Source of the DNA: Streptomyces sp. GESEQ-4
GTDB lineage: Bacteria > Actinomycetota > Actinomycetes > Streptomycetales > Streptomycetaceae
DNA: 64,000 nucleotides
NCBI RefSeq assembly: GCF_017948455.1
Contig: NZ_JAFFSU010000013.1
Span: 202,857 to 266,856 of the forward strand
Direction: 5' to 3'
The notes below the pieces were generated by a model. That model saw nothing but the letters and a program-made list of their open reading frames with translations, ran no database searches and was not told the DNA's origin. The first letter of the stretch is position 1. Each line of letters starts with the position of its first letter. Position numbers and translations under genes: made by a program. This document shows, piece by piece, positions 14,507 to 23,473 of the stretch.

Positions 14507-17478
14507 CACCTACGGGGCAGCCCCGACGCCAGCAACTCCGCCAGGTGCACCCCCTCATGCCCCCCACTGTCCAGCTCATGGATCTGCGTACGGCAACTGA
14601 ACCCATCCGCCAGAACAGCCACACCCGCACCCGACTCCCGCAACCGCGGCAGCAACACCCGTTCCGCGCAGGCCTTGCTCACCTCCAAGTGCCCCCGCTC
14701 GAACCCGAAGTTGCCGGCCAGTCCGCAGCACCCGGACACCAGTCGCTCGGCCTCGACCCCCGCCCGGCCGAGCAAGTCCCGGTCGGCGTCCCAGCCCAGC
14801 ACCGCATGCTGATGGCAGTGCACCTGGACCAGTGCTTCCCGGCCGGGCAGTCGCGGGGGCTCGTAGCCGGGGGAGTGCTCGGTGAGCAGTTCGGCCAGCG
14901 TCACGGTCTGGTCGCGCAGCCTCCGTACATCCCGGTCACCGGGGAACAGCTCGGCCGCGTCCGAGCGGAACACGGCCGTGCAGCTCGGTTCGAGACCGAC
15001 GACCAGACCGCCGTCGCGGACATGCCCGGCGAGGCGGCGGACGGTCCGCGCGAGTACCCGTTCGGCGACGCCGAGTTGCCCGGTGGAGATCCAGGTCAGC
15101 CCGCAGCACATCGGTTCGCCGGGCAGCTCGACCCGCCAGCCGGCGTGCTCCAGCAGCCGGACGGCGGCCCGACCGACGTGCGGGTGGAAGAAGTTGGTGA
15201 AGGTGTCCGGCCACAGCAGGACCGTCCCGCGCGCCCCGTCGCCGTACGGCCTGTGCCGGGTGAACCACTGCCGCAGCGTGCGGCCGGCGAACCGTGGCAG
15301 CTCCCGCTCCTCGACCCCCGCGAGCGCCACGGCCGCCTTCGACAGCGGCGGCAGGTGCGTGAAGGCGTTGACCAGCGGCCCCAGCCGCGCGCGGCCCACC
15401 GCCTGCGCGGCGACCGGCAGCCAGCCCATGGTCAGGTCGGAGCGTGGCCTGCGCCAGGGCCGGCGGGCGTAGTGGTGGGCGAGGAACTCCGCCTTGTACG
15501 TGGCCATGTCGACGTCGGCCGGGCAGTCGCTCTTGCACCCCTTGCACGCCAGACACAGATCGAGGGCGTCCTTCACCGCCTCCGACCGCCAGCGGTCCCG
15601 GATCGCGCCGTCGCCGTGCCCGTCGAGCATCTCGAACAGCAGCCGGGCCCGGCCGCGCGTGGAGTGCTCCTCCTCCAGGGTGACTTGGTAGGAGGGGCAC
15701 ATCACCGCGCCGCCCTTGTTGGTGAGTTGGCGGCACTTGCCGACGCCCACGCACCGGTTCGCGGCCTCGGCGAACGACCCGCCGTCGTCCGGGAAACGGA
15801 AGTGCAGATCGCGCGGGTCGTACGGCGCCCAGTCGCCGCCGAGGCGCAGATGCTCGTCGAGCCCGTACGGCGCCACGACCTTGCCGGGGTTCATCCGGTC
15901 CCGCGGGTCGAAGACGGCCTTGAGCCGGCCGAACGCCTCGACCAGCTCCTCCCCGAACATCCGCGCCAGCAGCTCGCCCCGGCTCTGTCCGTCCCCGTGC
16001 TCACCGGAGAAGGACCCGCCGAACTCGGTGACCAGATCGGCCGCCCGTTCCATGAAGCGCCGGTAGGCGGCCACACCGTCGGCGGAGTACAGGTCGAAGG
16101 GGATCCGGGTGTGCACACAGCCCTGCCCGAAGTGGCCGTAGAGGCTGGGCCCGGTGTCGCTGCGGTAGCCGAACTCCTCGAACAGGTCCTGCAGCCGGCG
16201 CAGATAGTCACCGAGCCGTTCGGGCGGTACGGCGGAGTCCTCCCAGCCCTCGAAGGTGTCGGGCCGGTGCGGGACGTGCGCGGTGGCGCCGAGCCCGGCC
16301 TCGCGGACCTGCCACAGCTCCTCCTCGCGGTCCGGGTCGTCCACGAACGCGACCTCGGGGTCGTGCTCGCTCTCGTGCAGCGCGGCCAGCATGCGGTGCG
16401 CCCGCCGGTCCGACTCCTCGAGCGTGTCGCCCCCGAACTCGGCCATCAAGTAGGCCTTGCCTTCGGGGAGTTCGGAGATCGCCTGGGGATTGAGGTGCTT
16501 GAGCTGCTCGTCGCGGATGAGCTTCGAGTCGACGCCCTCCAGCGCCATCGGCTCGTACGGCAGGATCTCCGGTACCGAGTCGGCGGCCCGCTCGACGCTC
16601 GGGAAGCCGAGCACGACCAGCGTCCGTTCCTTCACCACGGGCACCAGCTTCAGTTCCGCCCGCACCACGGTGACGAGCGTGGACTCGCTGCCGACCAGCA
16701 GTCCGGCGACGTCGAAACCGTGCTCCGGCAGCAGTGAGTCGAGGTTGTAGCCGGAGACGCGGCGCGGGATGTCGGGGAAGCGGTGACGGATCTCGTCGGC
16801 GTAGGTGTCGCGCAGGGCGCGCAACCGCCGGTAGACCGCCGAGCGGAGGTCACCGTGCCGCTCGATCTCGGCGTACTCCTCGTCGCCGGTCGGGCCGCAC
16901 CAGAAGCGGGTGCCGTCGTAGAGGAGCACCTCCAGGCGAGCGACGTTGTCGACCACCTTGCCGGTGGCCTGGGCGGTGGCGCCGCAGGAGTTGTTGCCGA
17001 TCATGCCGCCGATCGTGCAGTTCATGTGGGTGGCGGGTTCGGGTCCGAAGCGCAGCCCGGTGTCCGCGAGTTGCCGGTTGAGGTCGTCGAGCACGATGCC
17101 GGGCTGGACGACGCAGGTGCGGGCGTCGGTGTCCACGGACTCCAGGCGGTTGCAGTACTTCGACCAGTCGATGACTACGGCCGTGTTGGTGCACTGCCCG
17201 GCGAGGCTCGTCCCGCCGCCCCGGGACAGCACGGGTGCGTCGTACTCGCGCGCGACGGCGACCGCTTCCACGGCCGCTTCGGGGGTACGGGGGACGACCA
17301 CGCCGATCGGGGTCTGCCGGAAGTTGGAGGCGTCGGTCGAGTACGCTGCCCGGCTCCCGGCGTCGAACCGCACCTCCCCGTCGACGCGTGCGCGCAGCGC
17401 CACCTCCAGGCCACCGCCGTCGACCGGCGGCGCGGTGCCTCGGCGGGTGACGGGTGCGGGCAGGTCGGACACGGCCAT
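14506..17478 (-). CDS. FAD-linked / 4Fe-4S oxidoreductase (D-2-hydroxyacid dehydrogenase type)
   Basis: A 990-residue fusion. The N-terminal half is a PCMH-type FAD domain (RGGGTSLAGQ, TIGGMIGNNSCGA, SGEHGDGQSRGELL) of the GlcD/Dld group. The C-terminal half carries a ferredoxin domain with CVGVGKCR, MCPSYQ and CLACKGCKSDCPADVDMATYKAEFL cysteine runs, then two CCG-type domains (GEPMCCGLTW, VSGCCGLAGNFGF). YdiJ-like proteins of this build oxidise D-2-hydroxyacids such as D-lactate or D-2-hydroxyglutarate; the substrate here is unknown. A paralogue of the same architecture lies at 54208. It is convergent with the isonitrile synthase gene. Confidence 0.87.
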   Translation of the reverse strand: MAVSDLPAPVTRRGTAPPVDGGGLEVALRARVDGEVRFDAGSRAAYSTDASNFRQTPIGVVVPRTPEAAVEAVAVAREYDAPVLSRGGGTSLAGQCTNTAVVIDWSKYCNRLESVDTDARTCVVQPGIVLDDLNRQLADTGLRFGPEPATHMNCTIGGMIGNNSCGATAQATGKVVDNVARLEVLLYDGTRFWCGPTGDEEYAEIERHGDLRSAVYRRLRALRDTYADEIRHRFPDIPRRVSGYNLDSLLPEHGFDVAGLLVGSESTLVTVVRAELKLVPVVKERTLVVLGFPSVERAADSVPEILPYEPMALEGVDSKLIRDEQLKHLNPQAISELPEGKAYLMAEFGGDTLEESDRRAHRMLAALHESEHDPEVAFVDDPDREEELWQVREAGLGATAHVPHRPDTFEGWEDSAVPPERLGDYLRRLQDLFEEFGYRSDTGPSLYGHFGQGCVHTRIPFDLYSADGVAAYRRFMERAADLVTEFGGSFSGEHGDGQSRGELLARMFGEELVEAFGRLKAVFDPRDRMNPGKVVAPYGLDEHLRLGGDWAPYDPRDLHFRFPDDGGSFAEAANRCVGVGKCRQLTNKGGAVMCPSYQVTLEEEHSTRGRARLLFEMLDGHGDGAIRDRWRSEAVKDALDLCLACKGCKSDCPADVDMATYKAEFLAHHYARRPWRRPRSDLTMGWLPVAAQAVGRARLGPLVNAFTHLPPLSKAAVALAGVEERELPRFAGRTLRQWFTRHRPYGDGARGTVLLWPDTFTNFFHPHVGRAAVRLLEHAGWRVELPGEPMCCGLTWISTGQLGVAERVLARTVRRLAGHVRDGGLVVGLEPSCTAVFRSDAAELFPGDRDVRRLRDQTVTLAELLTEHSPGYEPPRLPGREALVQVHCHQHAVLGWDADRDLLGRAGVEAERLVSGCCGLAGNFGFERGHLEVSKACAERVLLPRLRESGAGVAVLADGFSCRTQIHELDSGGHEGVHLAELLASGLPRR

Positions 17479-17541
17479 GGAGCGCTCCTTCGGCTGCGGT
17501 CGGCAGCCGGGTACCCCGGGCTCCTCGGGACAACCGGGGCG

Positions 17542-18045
17542 TCAGCGCCCCTCCGGCTCCTCGACGAGGTCGGGCACCAGACCACACATGGCCTCCCGCT
17601 GGTCGGTCCCCATGAACTGGGCGAGGGCCTCCTTGACCGTGTCGGCGAGGCCGCCGGAGGCCTCCGACAGCAGACGGCGGGCCTTCTCCGTGAGGGTCAC
17701 CTCGATGCCGCGCTTGTCGCCGCAGACCGATCGGCGGGAGACCAGCCCCGCGTGCTGGAGGCAGGCGATCTGGTAGGTGAGCCGGGTCTTGGGGCGGCCC
17801 AGGAGTTCGGCGATCCGGGTCATACGCAGACCCGTCTCGGGCTGCTCGGCCAGCAGGCACAGGACCAGGAACTCGTCGTGCGAGACGTCCAGCCGCTCCT
17901 TGACCACGGCCCGCAGCCGCTGCTCGACGGCGCCCGTCGCGGCCAGCAGCACCATCCAGGCACGCAGCTCCGAGGGCAGCAGTCCGCCACCCTGCGCGGA
18001 GGGGCATTCGGGCAGGTCGGCGGGGTGTGCGTCGGAGTCGGCCAT
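17542..18045 (-). CDS. MarR-family transcriptional regulator
   Basis: A 167-residue winged-helix regulator. The DNA-binding core is FLVLCLLAEQPETGLRMTRIAELLGRPKTRLTYQIACLQHAGLV, followed by the wing RRSVCGDKRGIEVTLTEKARRLL, all typical of MarR proteins that sense phenolics or oxidants. It is divergent from the YceI gene, and the shared intergenic DNA holds three TTTGGA-containing inverted elements that look like its operators. It probably represses itself and yceI. Confidence 0.88.
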   Translation of the reverse strand: MADSDAHPADLPECPSAQGGGLLPSELRAWMVLLAATGAVEQRLRAVVKERLDVSHDEFLVLCLLAEQPETGLRMTRIAELLGRPKTRLTYQIACLQHAGLVSRRSVCGDKRGIEVTLTEKARRLLSEASGGLADTVKEALAQFMGTDQREAMCGLVPDLVEEPEGR

Positions 18046-18064
18046 GGATTCGAGTGTACCTGTT

Positions 18065-18132
18065 GTCCATTTTTGGACGAGGGGTTGTTCAGATTTGGAT
18101 AGTCGACTAGCGTGAGGTCATCCAAATTTGAA
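18065..18132. promoter_or_regulatory. Probable MarR operators between marR and yceI
   Basis: The palindrome GTCCATTTTTGGAC is at 18065-18078, right next to the marR start. A larger inverted pair is TTCAGATTTGGAT (18088-18100) and ATCCAAATTTGAA (18120-18132), identical on reverse complement except for one base. All three share TTTGGA/TCCAAA. The spacing covers both likely promoters. Confidence 0.65.
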
Positions 18133-18167
18133 GCATCCAACGGGTATCAGGAAAGCAGGGAACGATC

Positions 18168-18683
18168 ATGACCGTCGCCGTGGAAACCGGACTGTGGCAG
18201 CTCGACACCACCGCCTCCACCGTCGCCCTCCGGCACAAGACGATGTGGGGCATGGTCACGGTGAAGGGCACCTTCGGCGCCGTCACCGGCCAGGGCGAGG
18301 TGCGGTCCGACGGGTCGGCCATCGGCACCGTGACCCTGGACGCCACCACCCTGGACACCGGCAACGCCAAGCGCGACACGCACCTGCGGTCCGCCGACTT
18401 CTTCGACACCGACCACCACCCCGAGATCACCTTCGCGGTCCGCAGCGCCGAGCTCCGCGACGGCGACCAGGTCCACGTCGTCGGTCAGCTGACCGTGCGC
18501 GGCATCAGCCGCCCCCAGTCCTTCACCGCCCGCCTGATCGGCTCGGACGCCGACTCGCTCACCCTGGACGCGGAACTCTCCGTGGACCGCGGCCAGTTCG
18601 GCATGGGCTGGAACCAGCTCGGCATGATCCGCGGCCTCACGACGGTCGCCGCCACCCTCCGCTTCGTCCGCACGGCGGCCTGA
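18168..18683 (+). CDS. YceI-family lipocalin-like protein
   Basis: A 171-residue protein that fits the YceI fold from end to end: GLWQLDTTASTVALRHKTMWGMVTVKGTF, the conserved DTGNAKRDTHLRSADFFDTDHHPEITF block, GQLTVRGISRPQSF and a C-terminal strand with TTVAATLRF. YceI proteins bind isoprenoid or other amphiphilic molecules. No signal peptide is present, so it is probably cytoplasmic. GGAAAGCAGGG precedes ATG 18168. It is divergent from and probably controlled by the MarR gene. Confidence 0.9.
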   Translation: MTVAVETGLWQLDTTASTVALRHKTMWGMVTVKGTFGAVTGQGEVRSDGSAIGTVTLDATTLDTGNAKRDTHLRSADFFDTDHHPEITFAVRSAELRDGDQVHVVGQLTVRGISRPQSFTARLIGSDADSLTLDAELSVDRGQFGMGWNQLGMIRGLTTVAATLRFVRTAA

Positions 18684-18733
18684 CGGCCCGCGGAGCGCCG
18701 CACCGAGGTCACCTGCATCCGCGGCGGCATTCC

Positions 18734-18761
18734 CGCGCCGGCGAACTCCGACGCCGGCGCG
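18734..18761 (+). terminator. 10-bp perfect hairpin after yceI
   Basis: CGCGCCGGCG (18734-18743) pairs with CGCCGGCGCG (18752-18761) around an 8-nt loop, about 50 bp after the yceI stop. It is a GC-only hairpin without a T-run. Confidence 0.6.
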
Positions 18762-18784
18762 GTCACCCCCGCAGTCAGCCACAG

Positions 18785-18796
18785 TGACACTTGTCA
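18785..18796. promoter_or_regulatory. Palindrome TGACACTTGTCA upstream of the SepF-like gene
   Basis: A 12-bp element with perfect TGACA/TGTCA arms about 100 bp before the SepF-like gene. It could be an operator, or a TTGACA-like -35 seen on both strands. No more can be said. Confidence 0.35.
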
Positions 18797-18897
18797 TGTG
18801 CCGGGTCGGGACCGTGTCGCAGTTGGGCCGAACGGGTGGTGTGGCGTAAGAATTGGCTGGTGCAGGCATTGAAGGCGAGTCACTTCGGGGGGAACCG

Positions 18898-19281
18898 GTG
18901 AACGGTCATGACGTCACCGACGAACAGTGGGAAGGGCTCGCCCAGGTCGTACCGCTGCGTGGTCGCGATGCCTGGCCGTCCGCGGTGGACCACCGTGCGC
19001 TTCCGGACGCGGACACCGAACCGCGGCGCCGGTTCGTCGTCCTGAGGGTGAGTGTCTTCGGCGACGCCCGCGAGGTCGCCGAGACGCTGATGGCGGGCAT
19101 CCCCGTGCTGCTCGACCTGACCGGAGCGGAGACCGAAGTCGCCAAGCGCGTCCTGGACTTCAGCACCGGCGTCGTCTTCGGCCTGGCGAGCGGGATGCAT
19201 CGCGTCGACCGCAATGTGTTCCTGCTGACGCCGCCGGGCACCGAGGTGAGCGGCCTGATGGAAGGCGTGGCCGGCCCCTGA
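18898..19281 (+). CDS. SepF-like cell division protein
   Basis: A 127-residue protein whose C-terminal two thirds match the SepF domain: FVVLRVSVFGDAREVAETLMAGIPVLLDLTGAETEVAKRVLDFSTGVVFGLASGMHRVDRNVFLLTP. SepF anchors and bundles FtsZ at the septum. It lacks the long N-terminal region and amphipathic membrane helix of canonical SepF, so it is more likely one of the extra SepF-like paralogues seen in streptomycetes. GTG 18898 is preceded by a strong GGGGGGAA. Confidence 0.82.
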   Translation: MNGHDVTDEQWEGLAQVVPLRGRDAWPSAVDHRALPDADTEPRRRFVVLRVSVFGDAREVAETLMAGIPVLLDLTGAETEVAKRVLDFSTGVVFGLASGMHRVDRNVFLLTPPGTEVSGLMEGVAGP

Positions 19282-19361
19282 GGCCGCGCCGGTCCCCCGA
19301 TCGTAGGAAGCAGGACGGGGCGGAACGGTTCGGCTGACGGACGGAGCCCTACGGTCCGGAT

Positions 19362-20555
19362 ATGCCCGCGTCATCCGCGTCGCCGGGGACTCCCAGGTCT
19401 TCGGCGTCCTCCGCGTCCTCTATGTCCTCCATCGGGAACCGACCCGACCGGCCCTGTGTCACCGAGTTGCGGCTGTCGGCGTTCGCCGGGCATCGGCGGG
19501 CCGGGTTTCCCCTCGGGCCGCTCACCCTGTTCGCCGGCCGGAGCGGCTGCGGGAAGAGCAGTGCGCTCAGGGCGTACGAGGCGCTGGCGCGGCTCGGTGG
19601 AGGGGCCGAGCTCGGTGAAGTGTTCCCGGATCCGGTCGCCTGCGTTCCCGAGCGGGCCCGGCCCGACGCGCAGCGCCGCCGCGGCTTCCGGATCGGCTGC
19701 ACCGCCGACGGGCCCGAGGGTCCGGTCCGACTCGACGTCGCCGTCCAGGCCGAGCCCGAACTGCGCATCGTGGGCGAGCGGTTGAGCGCCGAGGGACTCG
19801 TCCTCCTGGAGACCGCCCTGCGCGACCCCGGGCGCCGTGCCGTGCAGGCCGCCTGGCACACCGCCGGATCGGCGCCCGTCACCCGCGCCCCGCTGCCGGA
19901 CGACCGGCTCGGGACCGCGCTGCTGCCGCTGCGGGTGGCCGGCAAGACGGACGGGCAGCGGCGCGTCCTCGCCGCCGCCGAACAGATGGTCGTCGCCCTG
20001 CGCTCCGTCTTCGCCTGCGACCCACGGCCCGACCGTATGCGCGGGCCTGTGCCGCTCGGCTCCGGCCGGCTCCTCGGCGGCTGCGACAACCTCGCCGACG
20101 TCCTGTGGCGCACCCGCACCGAGTGCGGCCGGCGGCACGCGCAGCTCGTCGCGGCGGTGCGCGCCGGATGCGCCGGGCCCGTCGCGGACGTCCTCGCCGA
20201 ACCTCTCGGCGACGGCACGGTCCGCGCCGTACTCGACCGGGGCGACGGCCCGCGCACCGCCCTCGAACGGCTCGGCGACGGCGAGTTGAGGCACTTCGCG
20301 CTGACACTGGTCCTGCTCACCGGGCCCGGTGTCCTCGAGGTCGACCCGGCCGGGGAGGTGCCCGCCGCCCTGCAGACGCTCACCGTCCTCGCCGACGGGC
20401 TCGACCGCTCCCTGGACCCTCGGCAGCGCGACGGACTGCTGCGGCTGGCGACGCGGATGTGCGAGCGCGGGCACATCCGCCTCGTCGGCGCGGTGAGCGA
20501 CGCGTCCTGGGCCGCGGGGACGGACGGCGTCACGGTGGTACACCTTGACGCGTGA
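19362..20555 (+). CDS. AAA-type ATP-binding protein, function unknown
   Basis: About 397 residues from ATG 19362. The Ser-rich first 26 residues look non-conserved, so ATG 19422 (MSSIGNRPDRPCVTELRL) is a good alternative start. A Walker A GRSGCGKSS follows LGPLTLFA as in SMC/RecF-like AAA_15/AAA_21 proteins. A C-terminal LERLGDGELRHFALTLVLLTGPGVLEVDPAGE stretch resembles the signature and Walker B region, although VLEVDP lacks the classic DE pair. The role is not recognisable. Its stop overlaps the MazG-like start (GTGA), so the two are likely co-translated. Confidence 0.7.
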   Translation: MPASSASPGTPRSSASSASSMSSIGNRPDRPCVTELRLSAFAGHRRAGFPLGPLTLFAGRSGCGKSSALRAYEALARLGGGAELGEVFPDPVACVPERARPDAQRRRGFRIGCTADGPEGPVRLDVAVQAEPELRIVGERLSAEGLVLLETALRDPGRRAVQAAWHTAGSAPVTRAPLPDDRLGTALLPLRVAGKTDGQRRVLAAAEQMVVALRSVFACDPRPDRMRGPVPLGSGRLLGGCDNLADVLWRTRTECGRRHAQLVAAVRAGCAGPVADVLAEPLGDGTVRAVLDRGDGPRTALERLGDGELRHFALTLVLLTGPGVLEVDPAGEVPAALQTLTVLADGLDRSLDPRQRDGLLRLATRMCERGHIRLVGAVSDASWAAGTDGVTVVHLDA

Positions 20556-20893
20556 CTGACGACCTGGACCTGGCGAAACTGCAGCGCAGGCTGGCCGAGT
20601 TCGCCGCGGCGCGGAACTGGCAGCCGTACCACACCCCCAAGAACCTCGTCGCCGCGCTCAGCGTGGAGGCCTCCGAACTCGTCGAGATCTTCCAGTGGTT
20701 GACGCCCGAGGAGTCGTCCCGCGTCATGGACGACCCCGGCACAGCGCACCGGGTCACCGACGAGGTCGCCGATGTGCTCGCCTATCTGCTGCAGCTCTGC
20801 GAGGTCCTCGGCATCGACCCGCTGGCCGCGCTGGACGCGAAGATCGACCGGAACGAGCGGAGGTTTCCGGCGGCGGGGGAGCGGGACGAGTAG
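20552..20893 (+). CDS. MazG-like nucleotide pyrophosphohydrolase
   Basis: A 113-residue all-alpha NTP-PPase of the RS21-C6/dCTPase type. Metal-binding helices are visible as VEASELVEIFQWLTPEE and DEVADVLAYLLQLCEVLGID, with KNLVAALSVEA ahead of them. Such enzymes hydrolyse non-canonical or surplus (d)NTPs to monophosphates. GTG 20552 overlaps the preceding stop. Confidence 0.88.
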   Translation: MTDDLDLAKLQRRLAEFAAARNWQPYHTPKNLVAALSVEASELVEIFQWLTPEESSRVMDDPGTAHRVTDEVADVLAYLLQLCEVLGIDPLAALDAKIDRNERRFPAAGERDE

Positions 20894-21081
20894 GAGAGGC
20901 GAGGGGAGTTGGCGGCTCCATGTTCACTCTCCGTAGTTAAAAACCCTCCCGAATCCGATTTGTTGTCCGAAGATTTCCGTCTTCCTCTGGCTTTTTGTCC
21001 CATTGGACCTCACTCTGGGTAGTGGACAGCGGAGTTCGGACGAACGCGCGACGAGCGCGTCGGGACAGACTGGGGCAGCGC

Positions 21082-21558
21082 ATGGACGCGGTGCGGCTCA
21101 TCGTGACGAGCAGGCGCGCGCTCGCGGGGAGCGGCGAGGCGCCACAGACCATGGCGGAAGCGTGGCAGGCACAGGCCCTCGCGCAGGCGATAGGCAGCCG
21201 CCTCGCGGTCGCCGGTCCACCCGAACTACGGGGCGAGGCACTGGGGTTGACCGAACTCGCGGGCAGAGGCTGCGGTGTCCTGGACCGCCCGGATGTCCCC
21301 GACACCGACCTGCGCGCCGCCCAGCTCACCGAACTGGGCGATGCCCGGCAGGCGTTGATGTATCTGGGCGGGCTGCTCGGCGAGGTGGGTATCGCGCTGG
21401 TCGGCATCGCGTCCTCGGCGGGCGACGAAGCGACGTACTGGCAGTGCATGGAGGCGATCGACGCGGCGGACGAATCTCGTGACCGGGTGCGGGAGATGCT
21501 CCGCAGACTGGCGGACAGGGAGACGGAGCAGGCGTTACCGGAGAGGGAGGCGGGGTAG
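21082..21558 (+). CDS. Conserved actinobacterial hypothetical protein (resembles DUF6099)
   Basis: A 158-residue, alanine-rich, largely helical soluble protein beginning MDAVRLIVTSRRALAGSGEAP with WQAQALAQAIGSRLAV soon after. It resembles what I recall of DUF6099 proteins in Streptomyces; no enzymatic motif is visible. ATG 21082 follows GGGGCAGCGC. The 188 bp upstream are relatively AT-rich and probably hold its promoter. Confidence 0.65.
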   Translation: MDAVRLIVTSRRALAGSGEAPQTMAEAWQAQALAQAIGSRLAVAGPPELRGEALGLTELAGRGCGVLDRPDVPDTDLRAAQLTELGDARQALMYLGGLLGEVGIALVGIASSAGDEATYWQCMEAIDAADESRDRVREMLRRLADRETEQALPEREAG

Positions 21559-21591
21559 CTCCGCGGACGTGTTGTTACGGCCGTCGGTCCT

Positions 21592-21644
21592 CTGCGGGTT
21601 CGTTGTGGCTGGTCGCGCAGTTCCCCGCGCCCCTTTCGGGGCGC
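21592..21644 (+). repeat. Streptomyces intergenic repeat, copy A
   Basis: The core GTGGCTGGTCGCGCAG then TTCCCCGCGCCCC spans 21605-21644 and ends in a small hairpin around CCCCTTTCGGGG; it is preceded by TGCGGGTT. Other copies are at 32100, 33763 (inverted), 46661 and 49907. It lies between a hypothetical gene and an LLM oxidoreductase. Confidence 0.8.
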
Positions 21645-21681
21645 TGAGGCTGACCGGGGTCGGAGCGTGCAGGATGGGTGT

Positions 21682-22605
21682 ATGGATCTGCGTATTTTTA
21701 CCGAGCCCCAGCAGGGCGCCACCTATGACACCCTCCTTGCCGTTGCCAAGGCCACGGAGGATCTTGGGTTCGATGCCTTCTTCCGTTCCGACCATTACCT
21801 CAAGATGGGCTCCGGGGATGGCCTCCCGGGTCCCACGGACGCCTGGATCACGCTCGCCGGTCTGGCCCGGGAGACACGGCGAATCCGGCTCGGCACGCTG
21901 ATGACCGCCGCCACGTTCCGGCTGCCCGGTGTTCTCGCGATCCAGGTCGCGCAGGTCGATCAGATGTCGGGTGGACGGGTCGAGCTGGGCCTGGGTGCGG
22001 GCTGGGCCGAGGAGGAGCACAAGGCGTACGGCATCCCGTTCCCGAAGGAGAAGTTCGGCCGCCTCGAAGAGCAGCTGGAGATCGTCACCGGGCTGTGGGC
22101 CACGGAGGTGGGCCGGACCTTCGACTTCCACGGGAAGTACTACGACCTCACCGACTCGCCCGCCCTCCCCAAGCCCGCCCAGCCGAAGATCCCCGTGCTC
22201 ATCGGCGGCCACGGCGCCACCCGCACGCCCCGCCTCGCCGCGCGGTACGCCGATGAGTTCAACATTCCGTTCGCCTCCGTCGAGGACAGCGAGCGCCAGT
22301 TCGGCCGGGTCCGTGCCGCCGCCGAGCAGGCAGGGCGCAAGGCCGACGAGATCATCTACTCCAATGTCCTCGTCGCCTGTGTCGGCAAGGACGACCAGGA
22401 GGTCGCCCGCCGTGCCGCCGCGATCGGCCGCGAGGTCGACGAGCTGAAGACGAACGGCCTGGCCGGTTCCCCCGCCGAGGTCGTCGACAAGATCGGCCGC
22501 TACGCCGAGACCGGCGCCCGGCGCTTCTACTTCCAGATCCTCGACCTCAACGACCTGGACCACCTGGACCTGATCTCCTCCGAGGTCCAGGCGCAGCTGT
22601 CGTAG
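21682..22605 (+). CDS. LLM-class F420-dependent oxidoreductase
   Basis: A 307-residue bacterial-luciferase-like TIM barrel. Signatures are MDLRIFTEPQQG at the N-terminus, LGFDAFFRSDHYL, RIRLGTLMTAATFRLPGVLAIQVAQVDQMSGGRVELGLGAGW, and KIPVLIGGHGATRTPRLAARYADEFN. This subfamily in actinomycetes generally uses coenzyme F420; the substrate is unknown. ATG 21682 follows CAGGATGGGTGT. It is convergent with the methyltransferase gene, with a strong shared terminator between. Confidence 0.88.
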   Translation: MDLRIFTEPQQGATYDTLLAVAKATEDLGFDAFFRSDHYLKMGSGDGLPGPTDAWITLAGLARETRRIRLGTLMTAATFRLPGVLAIQVAQVDQMSGGRVELGLGAGWAEEEHKAYGIPFPKEKFGRLEEQLEIVTGLWATEVGRTFDFHGKYYDLTDSPALPKPAQPKIPVLIGGHGATRTPRLAARYADEFNIPFASVEDSERQFGRVRAAAEQAGRKADEIIYSNVLVACVGKDDQEVARRAAAIGREVDELKTNGLAGSPAEVVDKIGRYAETGARRFYFQILDLNDLDHLDLISSEVQAQLS

Positions 22606-22622
22606 GACGTCCCGGGCGACGG

Positions 22623-22668
22623 TCGTCCGGCGGATCGGAGAGCGTGTGGCGAGCGATCCGCCGGACGA
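22623..22668. terminator. Bidirectional 15-bp perfect hairpin terminator
   Basis: TCGTCCGGCGGATCG (22623-22637) is the exact reverse complement of 22654-22668, with a 16-nt loop. It lies between two convergent stops (22605 and 22673), so it can serve both genes. Confidence 0.8.
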
Positions 22669-22672
22669 GGCC

Positions 22673-23473
22673 TCATGGCTTGCGGGCCACCCCCACGTAC
22701 AGGGGTATGTCCTCGCCTCCGCGTTCCTCGCCGAGTTCGGGGTGCCAGTGCGCGGCGAGCGTCAGGCCGGGGGCCGGCAGGTCGAGGCCCGTGAAGAAGG
22801 CGGCGAATTCGTCGCGTGAGCGCACCTGCGCGGGAGTGCCGCCCTTGCGGTAGACCTCGACGACACGCTGCCAGGTCTCCGGGTCGAAGTCCCCCGTGGC
22901 GTGCGACAGCGTCAAGTAGCTTCCGGGCGCGAGCGGTTCGAGCAACTCGCGCACGATCCGGCCGGGTTCGTCCTCGTCCACCACCAGGTGCAGCAGCGCC
23001 ACGAGGGACAGCGCGATCGGCTCCGTGAAGTCGAGGGTCTCGCGCGCCGCCGCGAGGATCCTTCCCGGTTCCCGTACGTCGCCGTGGACGTAGGCGGTCC
23101 TGCCCTCGGGTGTGCTGTGCAGCAGCGCCTCGGCGTGCCGCAGGACGATCGGGTCATTGTCCGCGTACACCACACGGGCGGCCGGAACGATCCCCTGCAC
23201 GATCTGGTGGAGGTTCGGCTCGGTCGGGATGCCGGTCCCGATGTCGAGGAACTGGCGGACACCCCGCTCGGCCAGCAGCCGCGACGCGCGGTGCATGAAC
23301 CGGCGGTTGGTCCGCGCCATCTCCCGCACGGCGGGGAACAGGGAGATCACCTGTTCGCCCGCCTCCGCGTCGACGGGGTAGTTGTCCTTCCCGCCGAGGA
23401 AGTAGTCGTACATGCGGGCCGAGTGGGGTTTGCTCGTGTCGATGGGGGTCGCGCGTAATCCGGCGTCTGTCAC
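22673..23473 (-). CDS. S-adenosylmethionine-dependent methyltransferase (PF04672/DUF574 type)
   Basis: A 266-residue protein with the invariant opening of this actinobacterial family (PHSARMYDYFLGGKDNYPVD), RFMHRASRLLAERGVRQFLDIGTGIPTEPNLHQI (SAM motif I), VVYADNDPIVLRHAEALL (motif II acid), and LTLSHATGDF. Streptomycetes carry many paralogues; the substrate of this one is unknown. It is divergent from hen1 and shares about 160 bp of promoter DNA with it. Confidence 0.9.
   Translation of the reverse strand: MTDAGLRATPIDTSKPHSARMYDYFLGGKDNYPVDAEAGEQVISLFPAVREMARTNRRFMHRASRLLAERGVRQFLDIGTGIPTEPNLHQIVQGIVPAARVVYADNDPIVLRHAEALLHSTPEGRTAYVHGDVREPGRILAAARETLDFTEPIALSLVALLHLVVDEDEPGRIVRELLEPLAPGSYLTLSHATGDFDPETWQRVVEVYRKGGTPAQVRSRDEFAAFFTGLDLPAPGLTLAAHWHPELGEERGGEDIPLYVGVARKP

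Noticed and set aside
14287..16737. 816-codon plus-strand frame overlapping the minus-strand FAD/FeS oxidoreductase
   Set aside because: The minus-strand protein has complete flavin and Fe-S motifs; this frame has none and overlaps the isonitrile synthase end.
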